Assembly (NCBI RefSeq): GCF_009664855.1
Contig: NZ_CP045928.1
Location: 3,513,186-3,577,185 of the forward strand
DNA: 64,000 nt
Direction of reading: 5' to 3'
Origin: Flavobacterium sp. SLB02
GTDB taxonomy: Bacteria; Bacteroidota; Bacteroidia; Flavobacteriales; Flavobacteriaceae
Under the pieces are notes generated by a model that worked only from the letters and a program-made list of their open reading frames with translations, had not been told where the DNA came from and searched no databases. Shown piece by piece: positions 7,411-15,840 of this stretch. Made by a program: the position numbers and the translations under genes. Position 1 is the stretch's first letter. Every line of letters begins with the position of its first letter.

Positions 7411-7710
7411 TTAGTCTTCTCCTTTTTGAAAATAGTAAGTATAAATCCACGTTAGTGTAAACGACGGGATTATATCTGTAAACGGCAATGCTTCTTCTAT
7501 AAATGTTAACACACTTGCCACTCTACCTACTCTGCCTTTGTACATCTTGGTCATAATAAATGCCGCAACGGGCGCCCAAATTACATCTGAGAATTCTCCA
7601 ATCAAGGGAATCGAAAAGGATATCATTCCAACGCCGTCCAAGAGCAAACCCAAAAGGAGTTTTCTGGTTCTGTCGCCTTCGTTTATTGTTTTTACTTCCT
7701 GCATTTTCAT
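7411..7710 (-). CDS. Small two-helix membrane protein of unknown function
   Basis: 99 residues. A charged N-terminus is followed by two hydrophobic stretches (about 19-36 LLLGLLLDGVGMISFSIPLI, and 45-55), then a basic loop (KMYKGRVGRV) and a C-terminal segment IIPSFTLTWIYTYYF. No recognised family. A second ATG lies two codons into the frame and could equally be the start. It is flanked by the shared terminator on one side and the phosphodiester glycosidase gene on the other. Confidence 0.65.
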   Translation of the reverse strand: MKMQEVKTINEGDRTRKLLLGLLLDGVGMISFSIPLIGEFSDVIWAPVAAFIMTKMYKGRVGRVASVLTFIEEALPFTDIIPSFTLTWIYTYYFQKGED

Positions 7711-7805
7711 TTCATTTAGATATTATTCGAATTTATAAAGAATTGAGTCAATTGAACTTATTTATTAGTACAATTTTATTTCTTAATTCCCATATAATAA
7801 ACCCC

Positions 7806-8528
7806 TTAATTATTCTTTTTTTCTGTTACTGCAAATAACGCACCAAAATTTCCATCGGTCTGAATCCAATTTTCTGATGGAGCATAAGCACGTGATACAA
7901 ATCCGTCGAGATACAAAGCATTTTTACAGCCTAAACTTTTAAAATAATGGGCAAAATCATAAAAATTTATCTCTTTTTTCGACAATACAAAAATCACTTT
8001 CCCATCAGGCAGAATTCCAACACCGTTTCGAATGTTTAGATTACTTGATCCCTTTGTAAGGTCCGGATGAATTTTTCCATCAATAACTAACATTGGACCG
8101 GATTGTGTAGCATATTGAATTTTTCCATCATTACGAAAATCTTCTGTTTTACAAATTCCTGCAATTTTTCTTGTTAGATAAAAAACACCATTCGGTTTTA
8201 GATAGAAATTACCAGCTGCTTTTAAGGTATCCAAAGCAACCAGAACCTTTTGTTTTTCGATATAAAGTCCTTGTGGCGAATTATCTTTTTTATACATTCC
8301 GCCATTCATGGCAAATTTCAGCGTCAACTTGTTTTTTTCTATCCAAAGTTTCAGGTTCTGGATACTTCCAAAATTCTCATCCTTATTATTCTTCCAATAT
8401 AGTTTTAAATCTTCCTTTTTAAGATCGACTTTATAGACCAAAAATGAATCATCAGCATATATTTTGGCATCAATAAACAGTCCAAGAAGTACAATTATCA
8501 AAACTAATAACCCAATTTTTGTTTTCAT
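7806..8528 (-). CDS. Phosphodiester glycosidase family protein (NAGPA/DUF2233)
   Basis: 240 residues with an N-terminal signal anchor (about 5-22). The NAGPA-type domain is recognisable: FAMNGGMY (near 75), QSGPMLVIDGKIHPD, NIRNGVGILPDGKVIFVLSK, the SLGCKNALYLDGFVSRAY block with the conserved Asp, and a C-terminal GALFAV strand. Family members cleave phosphodiester-linked sugars, and bacterial ones are implicated in cell-wall or exopolysaccharide editing. The domain should face the periplasm. Substrate unknown. Confidence 0.85.
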   Translation of the reverse strand: MKTKIGLLVLIIVLLGLFIDAKIYADDSFLVYKVDLKKEDLKLYWKNNKDENFGSIQNLKLWIEKNKLTLKFAMNGGMYKKDNSPQGLYIEKQKVLVALDTLKAAGNFYLKPNGVFYLTRKIAGICKTEDFRNDGKIQYATQSGPMLVIDGKIHPDLTKGSSNLNIRNGVGILPDGKVIFVLSKKEINFYDFAHYFKSLGCKNALYLDGFVSRAYAPSENWIQTDGNFGALFAVTEKKNN

Positions 8529-8660
8529 CCCTCTAAATAATTTCTAATAAATGTAGCATAAAATTTCAATACCTATTTAAATAGCTTTCTTCTTAAAATT
8601 CTGTTACAACCCATTTTTATATCGGCAGAATCTTTGTTTCTTTGTAAAAACAGTTTCAAA

Positions 8661-9539
8661 ATGATTCACGCAAAAAATATACATAAGTTCTACGATAAAT
8701 TAGAGGTTCTAAAAGGAGTCGATTTGCACATCAAAAAAGGAGAAATTGTTTCTATTGTTGGTGCTTCAGGTGCCGGAAAAACAACCCTTTTACAAATTTT
8801 AGGAACACTGGACAAACCAGAAATAAACACCGAATCGTCTCTGACTATAAACGGAGAAAATGTATTGAAATTACAGGATGTAGAAACTGACAATTCTAAG
8901 CAAGAAAAAATATTCAGATTAATTTCCTGGATAGGCGGCATTTATACTGTATGCTTAGTTGCCTTTTTATTATTCTTTAAGCTTACCATATTTGACGATA
9001 TTTTTAGATACATTACCATTGCTGCTTTATTACTGCCTCTTTTGGTGTTAGCTATTTATATGAATCGCTATTTTAAAAAGAAAAGCAAGCAAGACAAAAT
9101 ATTATCTAATTTCAGAAATTTAAATCTTGGTTTCATTTTTCAATTTCATCAATTATTACCTGAATTTACCGCTTTAGAAAATGTTTGTATCCCTGCATTT
9201 ATGGCTAACAAACCAAAAGCCGAAACTGAAAAAGAAGCCAAAAGAATCTTAGAATATTTAGGTCTATCGCACAGAATACATCATAAACCCAACGAACTTT
9301 CGGGCGGAGAACAACAAAGGGTTGCCGTAGCGAGAGCTTTAATCAACAAACCCGATGTTATTTTTGCCGATGAACCTTCGGGAAACCTTGACACACATTC
9401 TGCGGAAAACCTGCATCAGTTATTCTTCCAGCTTCGTGATGAATTTGGGCAGACTTTTGTAATTGTAACACATAATGAGGAATTGGCAAATATGGCCGAT
9501 AGAAAATTGGTAATGTCTGATGGACAAATTATTTCTTAA
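8661..9539 (+). CDS. LolD-type ABC transporter ATP-binding protein with an inserted transmembrane hairpin
   Basis: 292 residues from ATG 8661. All ATPase motifs are intact: Walker A G34-T42, Q-loop Gln161 in the LolD-like block [16 protein letters not shown], signature LSGGEQQR (213-220), Walker [10 protein letters not shown] with catalytic Glu238, and H-loop His271. Between the strand ending [10 protein letters not shown] and the block [12 protein letters not shown] lies an extra stretch of about 75 residues (73-147) with two strongly hydrophobic helices (about 87-110 and 115-136), flanked by charged ends. LolD proteins are normally near 220-235 aa and soluble. The protein should still power lipoprotein release or MacB-like export, but as a membrane-tethered ATPase. 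No LolC/E permease is adjacent. Confidence 0.88.
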   Translation: MIHAKNIHKFYDKLEVLKGVDLHIKKGEIVSIVGASGAGKTTLLQILGTLDKPEINTESSLTINGENVLKLQDVETDNSKQEKIFRLISWIGGIYTVCLVAFLLFFKLTIFDDIFRYITIAALLLPLLVLAIYMNRYFKKKSKQDKILSNFRNLNLGFIFQFHQLLPEFTALENVCIPAFMANKPKAETEKEAKRILEYLGLSHRIHHKPNELSGGEQQRVAVARALINKPDVIFADEPSGNLDTHSAENLHQLFFQLRDEFGQTFVIVTHNEELANMADRKLVMSDGQIIS

Positions 9540-9541
9540 TT

Positions 9542-11239
9542 ATGATTTTAATTGTAATAAGTTGGTTTTATATCCTTTTTGCCACAATTAATTTAGGTTT
9601 TCTAACAGATAGAATATTACAGCTAAAAAATCAAAATTTTGCAATCACATCGATTCTCGGTCTATTTGGGACAACTATAATTGCAAGTATTTGGGCCATT
9701 TTTGGTAGAATAAATATTGAATTTCATGTTTTTTTACTCTTATTAAATATCTTTATTTCTTTTCTATTTAAAAACAAAATCATAGCAATTTATCAACTAG
9801 TTCTATCTGAATTTAAGGAATTGCAAAACATTCTAAAAATTGTTTTTGTTATAACCAGTTTGTTAATAATTGCACAATGTTCTTCAATTCCTTTTATTAT
9901 AGACAACGAATCGTACTACATTCAAACTATAAAATGGATTAATGAATATGGTTTTGTAAAAGGACTTGCTAATTTACACCTCTTTTTAGGGCAAACTAGT
10001 GGTTGGCACGTTACTCAAAGTGTTTTTAATTTTTCTTTCTTATACAAAAATTTTAATGACCTAAGCGGTTTCTGTCTTTTGCTTGGAACGTTTTTTTCAA
10101 TTCAAAAATTAAATGAATTCTTCACCAACAATAATAGAAATTATCTTGTTGCAGGATTGCTTCCTTTATTCAACATATTTCTATTTCAATTTATAAGCGC
10201 TCCTTCTCCAGATGTTCCAGTTTATGTTTTTTCAATAGTACTTTTCTTTTACTTTTTAGAAAACTTTAAAAAACCAACACCCGAAGTATTTAATCTAATT
10301 GTAATTTTAGTTCTTTTTTTGATTTACATCAAAAACACCATGTTAACTTTTGGGATAATTCCTCTTATTTTATTGACTTTACATTTTAAACTGCTTTCGA
10401 AAAAATTATTAAAACCCATATTACTGGCAATTTTAATTATCTCGCTTTTTATCATAAAAAATATGATTGTTTGTGGATCACCCATTTTCCCGTCTAAAGG
10501 TTTTAATAGTTTATCAACGGCTTATGGTATTCCGGATGCTATCGAAAATTTTTATTATGACTCCATTAAGCATTTTGGTTACTCTGTTACTGCTGAGCAT
10601 TATAATTCGATGTCACCTTTTAGTTTGTTTTTAAAATGGTTGACACTTCCAAAACTTCATGGTCTATTCAATTCGTTAAGTATTTTTCTGATCGTTTTTG
10701 TTCCATTTTTTATCTATAAATTTCAAAATAAAAAAAGTCTCTGGATACTTTATATTGTGATGGTTTTACAATTGGTTTTGCTTTTTATGACATCACCGCA
10801 ATATCGTTTTTTCATGAATTTTATACTATTCTTTTCTCTTTTTTGTTTCGCTTGCCTGATTCAGAATAAGAAAACAATCAACTCATTATTGACTCTATCA
10901 TTGATCCCTGTTTTTATTGTATTATTCTTTCCTTTAAACTTCAATAGCTTTTCTAATAATCCTTTTATGCGAAAATCTAGTAATTTCTCGTTTAGCAATA
11001 TTGTCTTCCCGTATAAAAACACAAAAAGCAACACTGCTTTTATTACTCTTAAGCTTGGAAATCTTAATTACGACTCACCTGTAAATAATGATTTCTTTTG
11101 GGGAAATGGAGATGGTGTTTTACCTTGCGTAAATAAAGATCAAATAGAGTACTTTAAAAAACATTTCAACACAATCCCTCAAATGCGTACAAACGATTTA
11201 AAAGATGGTTTCTACGCTAAAGACCTTTCGAAAAAATGA
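9542..11239 (+). CDS. Polytopic membrane protein (LIC_10190/GT39-like)
   Basis: 565 residues with roughly 10-13 hydrophobic helices spread over residues 1-460, then a soluble C-terminal part. Features seen are the loop IIDNESYYIQTIKWI with an acidic pair after the third helix group, PSPDVPVY near 220, and PQYRFF near 420. The layout is that of membrane glycosyltransferase-like proteins (GT39 type) or the LIC_10190 family of unknown function. It starts 2 nt after the ABC ATPase stop and overlaps the next gene by ATGA, so it is co-transcribed. The base composition looks more AT-rich than the flanking genes (by eye, not computed). Confidence 0.7.
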   Translation: MILIVISWFYILFATINLGFLTDRILQLKNQNFAITSILGLFGTTIIASIWAIFGRINIEFHVFLLLLNIFISFLFKNKIIAIYQLVLSEFKELQNILKIVFVITSLLIIAQCSSIPFIIDNESYYIQTIKWINEYGFVKGLANLHLFLGQTSGWHVTQSVFNFSFLYKNFNDLSGFCLLLGTFFSIQKLNEFFTNNNRNYLVAGLLPLFNIFLFQFISAPSPDVPVYVFSIVLFFYFLENFKKPTPEVFNLIVILVLFLIYIKNTMLTFGIIPLILLTLHFKLLSKKLLKPILLAILIISLFIIKNMIVCGSPIFPSKGFNSLSTAYGIPDAIENFYYDSIKHFGYSVTAEHYNSMSPFSLFLKWLTLPKLHGLFNSLSIFLIVFVPFFIYKFQNKKSLWILYIVMVLQLVLLFMTSPQYRFFMNFILFFSLFCFACLIQNKKTINSLLTLSLIPVFIVLFFPLNFNSFSNNPFMRKSSNFSFSNIVFPYKNTKSNTAFITLKLGNLNYDSPVNNDFFWGNGDGVLPCVNKDQIEYFKKHFNTIPQMRTNDLKDGFYAKDLSKK

Positions 11240-12000
11240 CCCAAAAAGAACTCAAAGAATTTCTCGACCAAAAAGTCATTCAATATAACAATCAGGATTT
11301 CATTGATAGCGATCCTGTACAAATTCCCCATTTGTTCTCTCAAAAAGAAGACATCGAAATTGCCGGTTTCTTAAGCGCCACAATTGCTTGGGGAAATCGT
11401 AAGATGATCATCAAAAACTCGCATCAAATGATGGAATTAATGGGTAATACACCTTATGATTTTGTCATGTCGCATTCTGATGATGATCTAACCCGTCTTG
11501 AAGATTTCGTTCACCGTACTTTCAACGGAAAAGATTTTGGCGGTTTTATAAAAGGATTGCAACATATTTACAAAAATCATGGTGGCTTAGAAGCTGTTTT
11601 TGCAAAACATCAGGAAAAAGATAGTTTGCAGAAAAGTATTCATGAATTCAAAAAAATATTTTTCGAAATCGATCATTTGCCCCGAACTCAAAAACACATT
11701 TCGGATCCGCTGAATAATTCGGCAGCAAAAAGAATCAACATGTACCTGCGCTGGATGGTTCGCCAGGACACAAAAGGCGTCGATTTAGGTATTTGGAAAA
11801 CCATTTCACCTTCTTTATTATCTTGTCCGCTTGACGTTCATTCGGGAAATGTTGCCCGAAAATTAGGCATTCTGACCCGAAAACAAAACGACGCAAAAGC
11901 CCTGAACGAATTAGATCTTAAACTTAGAAAAATGGATGCTCAGGATCCTGTAAAGTATGATTTTGCTTTATTTGGATTGGGCGTTTTTGAAGGGTTTTAA
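11236..12000 (+). CDS. TIGR02757 (DUF2400) family protein
   Basis: 254 residues, soluble, full length for the family. Recognisable segments are SDPVQIPHLFSQKEDIEIAG, ATIAWGNRKMI, SDPLNNSAAKRINMYLRWMV, CPLDVHSGNVARKLGI and DPVKYDFALFGLG. The arrangement of the last three resembles HhH-GPD DNA glycosylases (…VDxH…), but I do not see a helix-hairpin-helix lysine, so that link is only inferred. The ATG overlaps the preceding stop (ATGA). Function unproven. Confidence 0.85.
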   Translation: MTQKELKEFLDQKVIQYNNQDFIDSDPVQIPHLFSQKEDIEIAGFLSATIAWGNRKMIIKNSHQMMELMGNTPYDFVMSHSDDDLTRLEDFVHRTFNGKDFGGFIKGLQHIYKNHGGLEAVFAKHQEKDSLQKSIHEFKKIFFEIDHLPRTQKHISDPLNNSAAKRINMYLRWMVRQDTKGVDLGIWKTISPSLLSCPLDVHSGNVARKLGILTRKQNDAKALNELDLKLRKMDAQDPVKYDFALFGLGVFEGF

Positions 12001-12071
12001 CCCCAACAGCTTCCTTTTTCATTAGCTTTATTGCGTTTTTTTTCGTAATATTACATATAAAGTTATGTGAT

Positions 12072-13133
12072 ATGGAACATTTTATAGGTTATATAAAACA
12101 TTACGCCATTCCTTTATTTGTATTTACAAGTTTATCTCTGGCGCTGGCTTTAATACTAAAAAGAATTCATTACCAGTACACATTACCCTACAGACATCTT
12201 ATAATACGAAAGTCTGAAATTTTCCTAACAGAGATTACCTTATCAAAACCGGATAAAAATACTTTAAAATATAAAATCGCGAAGTTCAAATCAGAAATTC
12301 CGATACACAGAACCTGGTGCAAAAATATGCTTATAGAGGATATGATCCGGATGAAAAGCAACTTGAAAGGGAAAACTGCTAAAAACATTTTACTCATTTA
12401 CAAACAACTGGATCTCAATCATTATTCGGCAAGTTTAATTCGGGATTTCAGGAAATATAAAAAACGGGAAGGAATTTATCATTTTCAGGCATTAAAATAC
12501 AAGCCTGGAATTTCACTTCTAAAAAAATATTTATTCCATCCGGATAAAATTATTCGATCAAATGCTAATATTGCTTATCTGGCTTTATCAAAAGGCGATT
12601 GGCAGGTTGTAAATAAATTACCTATTAAAGCCTCTCTTATCACGACCATAAAGGTAATGGACGTTTTACATTCAGAAAAAATACCAATTCCGCCCGACAT
12701 AGATCTTTGGATACAATCTGAAAATCCAACCATTCTAAAATTGGCTGTTATGACAATGGTTTTTTACAACTATAGAAACAAATCAGCAGAAATAATCAGA
12801 CTCTTACATCACGAAGATAAAAACTTACGTACAGATGTTATTATTGCCATTCGCGATCTTTATCTTTTTGAAGCCGAAGTCGAATTACTAACCTTACTTG
12901 AAACCGAAACCTTAGAAATTCAACTTGAAATTCTGGAAGCACTATCAGCAATAGGTTCAGAAAAAACCATTGACTACTTAAACATTCAAATAAAAAAAGA
13001 AGAAATAAAAGATCTCAAACTTCAAATGGTTTGCTGCTTAAACAATATTGATCCGACAGGACTTAATATATTAGGAACACAAGATTCTGATACACAAAAA
13101 ATGATCAATCACATTAGAACACGACAATTATGA
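12072..13133 (+). CDS. HEAT-repeat protein with N-terminal membrane anchor (first gene of exopolysaccharide operon)
   Basis: 353 residues. One transmembrane helix (about 11-29, YAIPLFVFTSLSLALALIL) is followed by a cytoplasmic or periplasmic helical repeat domain. Paired helices at about 130-350 (for example ENPTILKLAVMTMVFYN, HEDKNLRTDVIIAIRDLYLF and LEIQLEILEALSAIGSEKTIDYL) have the HEAT pattern with conserved Arg/Asp at the turns. HEAT arrays bind proteins, so a scaffold for the synthase encoded next is likely. It overlaps the GT2 gene by 4 nt (ATGA), implying translational coupling. No enzyme motif is seen. Confidence 0.82.
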   Translation: MEHFIGYIKHYAIPLFVFTSLSLALALILKRIHYQYTLPYRHLIIRKSEIFLTEITLSKPDKNTLKYKIAKFKSEIPIHRTWCKNMLIEDMIRMKSNLKGKTAKNILLIYKQLDLNHYSASLIRDFRKYKKREGIYHFQALKYKPGISLLKKYLFHPDKIIRSNANIAYLALSKGDWQVVNKLPIKASLITTIKVMDVLHSEKIPIPPDIDLWIQSENPTILKLAVMTMVFYNYRNKSAEIIRLLHHEDKNLRTDVIIAIRDLYLFEAEVELLTLLETETLEIQLEILEALSAIGSEKTIDYLNIQIKKEEIKDLKLQMVCCLNNIDPTGLNILGTQDSDTQKMINHIRTRQL

Positions 13134-14566
13134 TTCATGATTTTCTATCACATCTTATTCGTGGTTATGATCTTTTTATAGCCTGGTTTTCTATGGGATA
13201 TATTTTTTTTTACATCTTCCTTTCGATATTATCGTATTGGGCCATCATAAAACATTTAAAATATCAAAAATACTTAGACGAAGAAGTTTTACTTCGCTCC
13301 AATCATATTTTAGGCGTTTCGATCGTGGCTCCGGCTTTTAACGAAGGTGTCAATATTGTTTATAATGTAAAATCCTTGCTTTCATTAACCTATCCAAAAT
13401 ACGAAATCATTATTGTTAATGACGGCAGTACAGATGATACTCTGGAAAAATTAATAGCCGAATTCGATTTGGTTAAAATTGATTTCTATTATCAGGAAAA
13501 AATCGTAACACAACCTGTTCGCGGGCACTATAAATCGACAAATCCCGTTTATTCAAAGTTATTGATTGTCGATAAAGTAAACGGAAAAAGCAAAGCCGAT
13601 GCCTCAAATGCAGGAATCAACTCCTCTCAGTATCCCTTGTTTTTATGTACAGATGTTGATTGTATTTTAAAAAGAGATACGATTTTGAAACTGGCAAAAC
13701 CATTCATGGAAAATGAAACCCGCGTCATTGCCTGTGGCGCCGGAATCAGGATTTCGAATTCCTGCCAGATAAAAGAAGGTTTCTTATTTAAAGTGCATTA
13801 TCCTAAAGAATGGTATCCGCGTTTTCAGGAATTAGAGTATGTACGTTCGTTTTTATTTGGACGAATGGCCTGGAGTCAAATCAACGGTTTACTGCTGGTT
13901 TCCGGAGGTCTCGGAATGTTCGATAAAGATATCGTAATAAAAGCCGGAGGATATTGGCACAAATCTTTGGGAGAAGACATAGAATTGGTCACCCGAATGA
14001 GAAGGTACATGCATGACAATAAAGAAAAGTTTTTAATAAAATACATTCCTGAATCGCTTTGCTGGACTGAAGTTCCAGATACAAGAGAAGTGTTTTTAAG
14101 ACAACGCATACGCTGGGCAAGAGGATTGGTACAAACGTTGTATTTACACAGGGAAATGTTTCTGAACCCCAAATATGGCCGGACAGCTTTTTTGGTTTTA
14201 CCTTTCTTTTTTAGTTTCGAATTTTTAGTTCCAATTATTGAATTTATAGGTGTAATAACCCTGATCTCCAGTTTTGTGTTTAATATTATCGATTATCAAT
14301 ATCTATTTATTATAAGTCTGCTGGTCTATTTATTTTATCTCTCGATTACAATAATATCGATATTAATCGATGAAATTTTATATAAAAGTTATGCCAATTA
14401 CAAAGAATTACTAATCCTAATTGGTATGGCTGCGATTGAACCTTTTGTATATCACCCTATCACGGTTTATGCATCATTAAAAGGGTATTGGCTTTTCTTT
14501 CGAAAAAAAGAACAAAACTGGGGTGTTATGGTTCGAAAAGGATATGAAACCCCAACTAAAAAATAA
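13130..14566 (+). CDS. Processive family 2 glycosyltransferase (PgaC/cellulose-synthase type)
   Basis: 478 residues. There are N-terminal membrane helices (about 13-40), a GT-A catalytic domain (about 60-335), and at least three C-terminal helices (about 345-445). The full processive-synthase signature is present: Asp98 in VNDGSTDD, the TDVDC metal motif (D175/D177), the acceptor-site GED (E282/D283) and QRIRW (Q325-W329). This set is found in synthases of PNAG, cellulose, chitin and hyaluronan, which polymerise and extrude a sugar chain across the inner membrane. There is no PilZ domain. The sugar cannot be read from sequence. Confidence 0.92.
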   Translation: MIHDFLSHLIRGYDLFIAWFSMGYIFFYIFLSILSYWAIIKHLKYQKYLDEEVLLRSNHILGVSIVAPAFNEGVNIVYNVKSLLSLTYPKYEIIIVNDGSTDDTLEKLIAEFDLVKIDFYYQEKIVTQPVRGHYKSTNPVYSKLLIVDKVNGKSKADASNAGINSSQYPLFLCTDVDCILKRDTILKLAKPFMENETRVIACGAGIRISNSCQIKEGFLFKVHYPKEWYPRFQELEYVRSFLFGRMAWSQINGLLLVSGGLGMFDKDIVIKAGGYWHKSLGEDIELVTRMRRYMHDNKEKFLIKYIPESLCWTEVPDTREVFLRQRIRWARGLVQTLYLHREMFLNPKYGRTAFLVLPFFFSFEFLVPIIEFIGVITLISSFVFNIIDYQYLFIISLLVYLFYLSITIISILIDEILYKSYANYKELLILIGMAAIEPFVYHPITVYASLKGYWLFFRKKEQNWGVMVRKGYETPTKK

Positions 14567-14572
14567 TTGATA

Positions 14573-15835
14573 ATGAAAAACCTTAAAACGTTACATACAA
14601 TTGTACTGATTTTTTGCGTGTTTTTATTTTCTCACCAAAATACTAACGCACAAAAAATTGACACTGACAGTCTTTTGACCGTGATAATAAAAGACATGAA
14701 AAGTGCGCGTGCTAATTATAAACTCAATGTTGAGAGAGGGTTATTAGGTAAAAAATTAGCGCCCGATTATATCGATTTTCATTTGGCTTTGGGCAGAAAT
14801 TACGATTTACTAAAAGTAGAAGACAGTGCCCGATTTTATTATAATTATGTCATTGAGAAAAACCCGAGATACGAAGACGCTTTTCTTTATCTGATTAATA
14901 TGGATTTAGAAGATAAAAATTACAACGAAGCTTTAGATTTAACTCATAAAGCAATTGAATTATTTCCAGAGAACAGAATTTTCAGACTTAAGCGAATTGC
15001 AATTTATTCTTTACAAAATGATACTCAGAATGAGGCTAAATATCTTAAATCTATCCGTACAAAATACCCTAATGATGCCGATATAGAACAGCGCCTTTAT
15101 GCCTTATATTCTAAAACAAATATGGATCGTGTTGGAGCATATTACAATATTACCACGATTGATCGTAAGGGAGTTGGTCCGTGGCATTTAGCCAGTGCCG
15201 ATTATATGAGACAGCGTACCTGGGGAAGTTTGATTGGAAGGGTAAGTTATGCCAAAAGACTTTCCTCAGATTTGGTACAGGCCAGCGGACTTCAGTTTGA
15301 AGTTGAATCGTATCTGTATGCCAAAAGAAATAATTATTCTTATCTTGATGTTGCCTATAGTAAAGACAGCGCTTTTCCGGAATGGCGATTAGGCTATTCT
15401 TACTTTCATAATTTTAAAAAAGGCTGGGAAGCTGATTTAGGCGTTCGTTATATTACTATGCAGGATAACAGCAATTTAAAAACATTAAATATCGGGGTCG
15501 GAAAATATTTTGGTTCGTATTGGGTTAATTTAAGATCCTATATTCAAAAAGACAGTCCCTCATTTACATTCAGCTCCCGATATTATTATAAAACAAAATT
15601 TGATTATATCACCCTGATAGCCGGTTATGGAACTTCTCCGGATGATCGAACAAGAGCGACAGAATACGATACCAGAATGTCTTTAAAATCTTATCGACTT
15701 AGCGCAGGTTATTACAGATTAATAAAAAACCGTTATGTTTTTGGTTTGCTAATTACAGATAATGAACAAGAATACACAAAAAACGGATTTCAAACTGAAC
15801 TTGATTTTGCCGTTATATTACAATACAAATTTTAA
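14573..15835 (+). CDS. YaiO-family outer-membrane beta-barrel with N-terminal TPRs
   Basis: 420 residues from ATG 14573 (the frame also has a TTG two codons earlier). There is a signal peptide (about 1-24, ending TNAQ), three to four TPR-like helix pairs (about 55-170, for example ARFYYNYVIEKNPRYEDAFLYL and EALDLTHKAIELFPENRIF), then a YaiO-type barrel (about 180-420) of alternating amphipathic strands ending in a terminal Phe (QYKF), as required for BAM insertion. The order TPR then barrel is that of PgaA, the PNAG exporter. Sitting directly behind a processive synthase, it is the likely export pore. Confidence 0.88.
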   Translation: MKNLKTLHTIVLIFCVFLFSHQNTNAQKIDTDSLLTVIIKDMKSARANYKLNVERGLLGKKLAPDYIDFHLALGRNYDLLKVEDSARFYYNYVIEKNPRYEDAFLYLINMDLEDKNYNEALDLTHKAIELFPENRIFRLKRIAIYSLQNDTQNEAKYLKSIRTKYPNDADIEQRLYALYSKTNMDRVGAYYNITTIDRKGVGPWHLASADYMRQRTWGSLIGRVSYAKRLSSDLVQASGLQFEVESYLYAKRNNYSYLDVAYSKDSAFPEWRLGYSYFHNFKKGWEADLGVRYITMQDNSNLKTLNIGVGKYFGSYWVNLRSYIQKDSPSFTFSSRYYYKTKFDYITLIAGYGTSPDDRTRATEYDTRMSLKSYRLSAGYYRLIKNRYVFGLLITDNEQEYTKNGFQTELDFAVILQYKF

Positions 15836-15840
15836 ATCTC

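Noticed and set aside
11236..12000. Calling the TIGR02757 protein a DNA glycosylase
   Set aside because: The PLDVH block is reminiscent, but the catalytic lysine and a helix-hairpin-helix are not visible.
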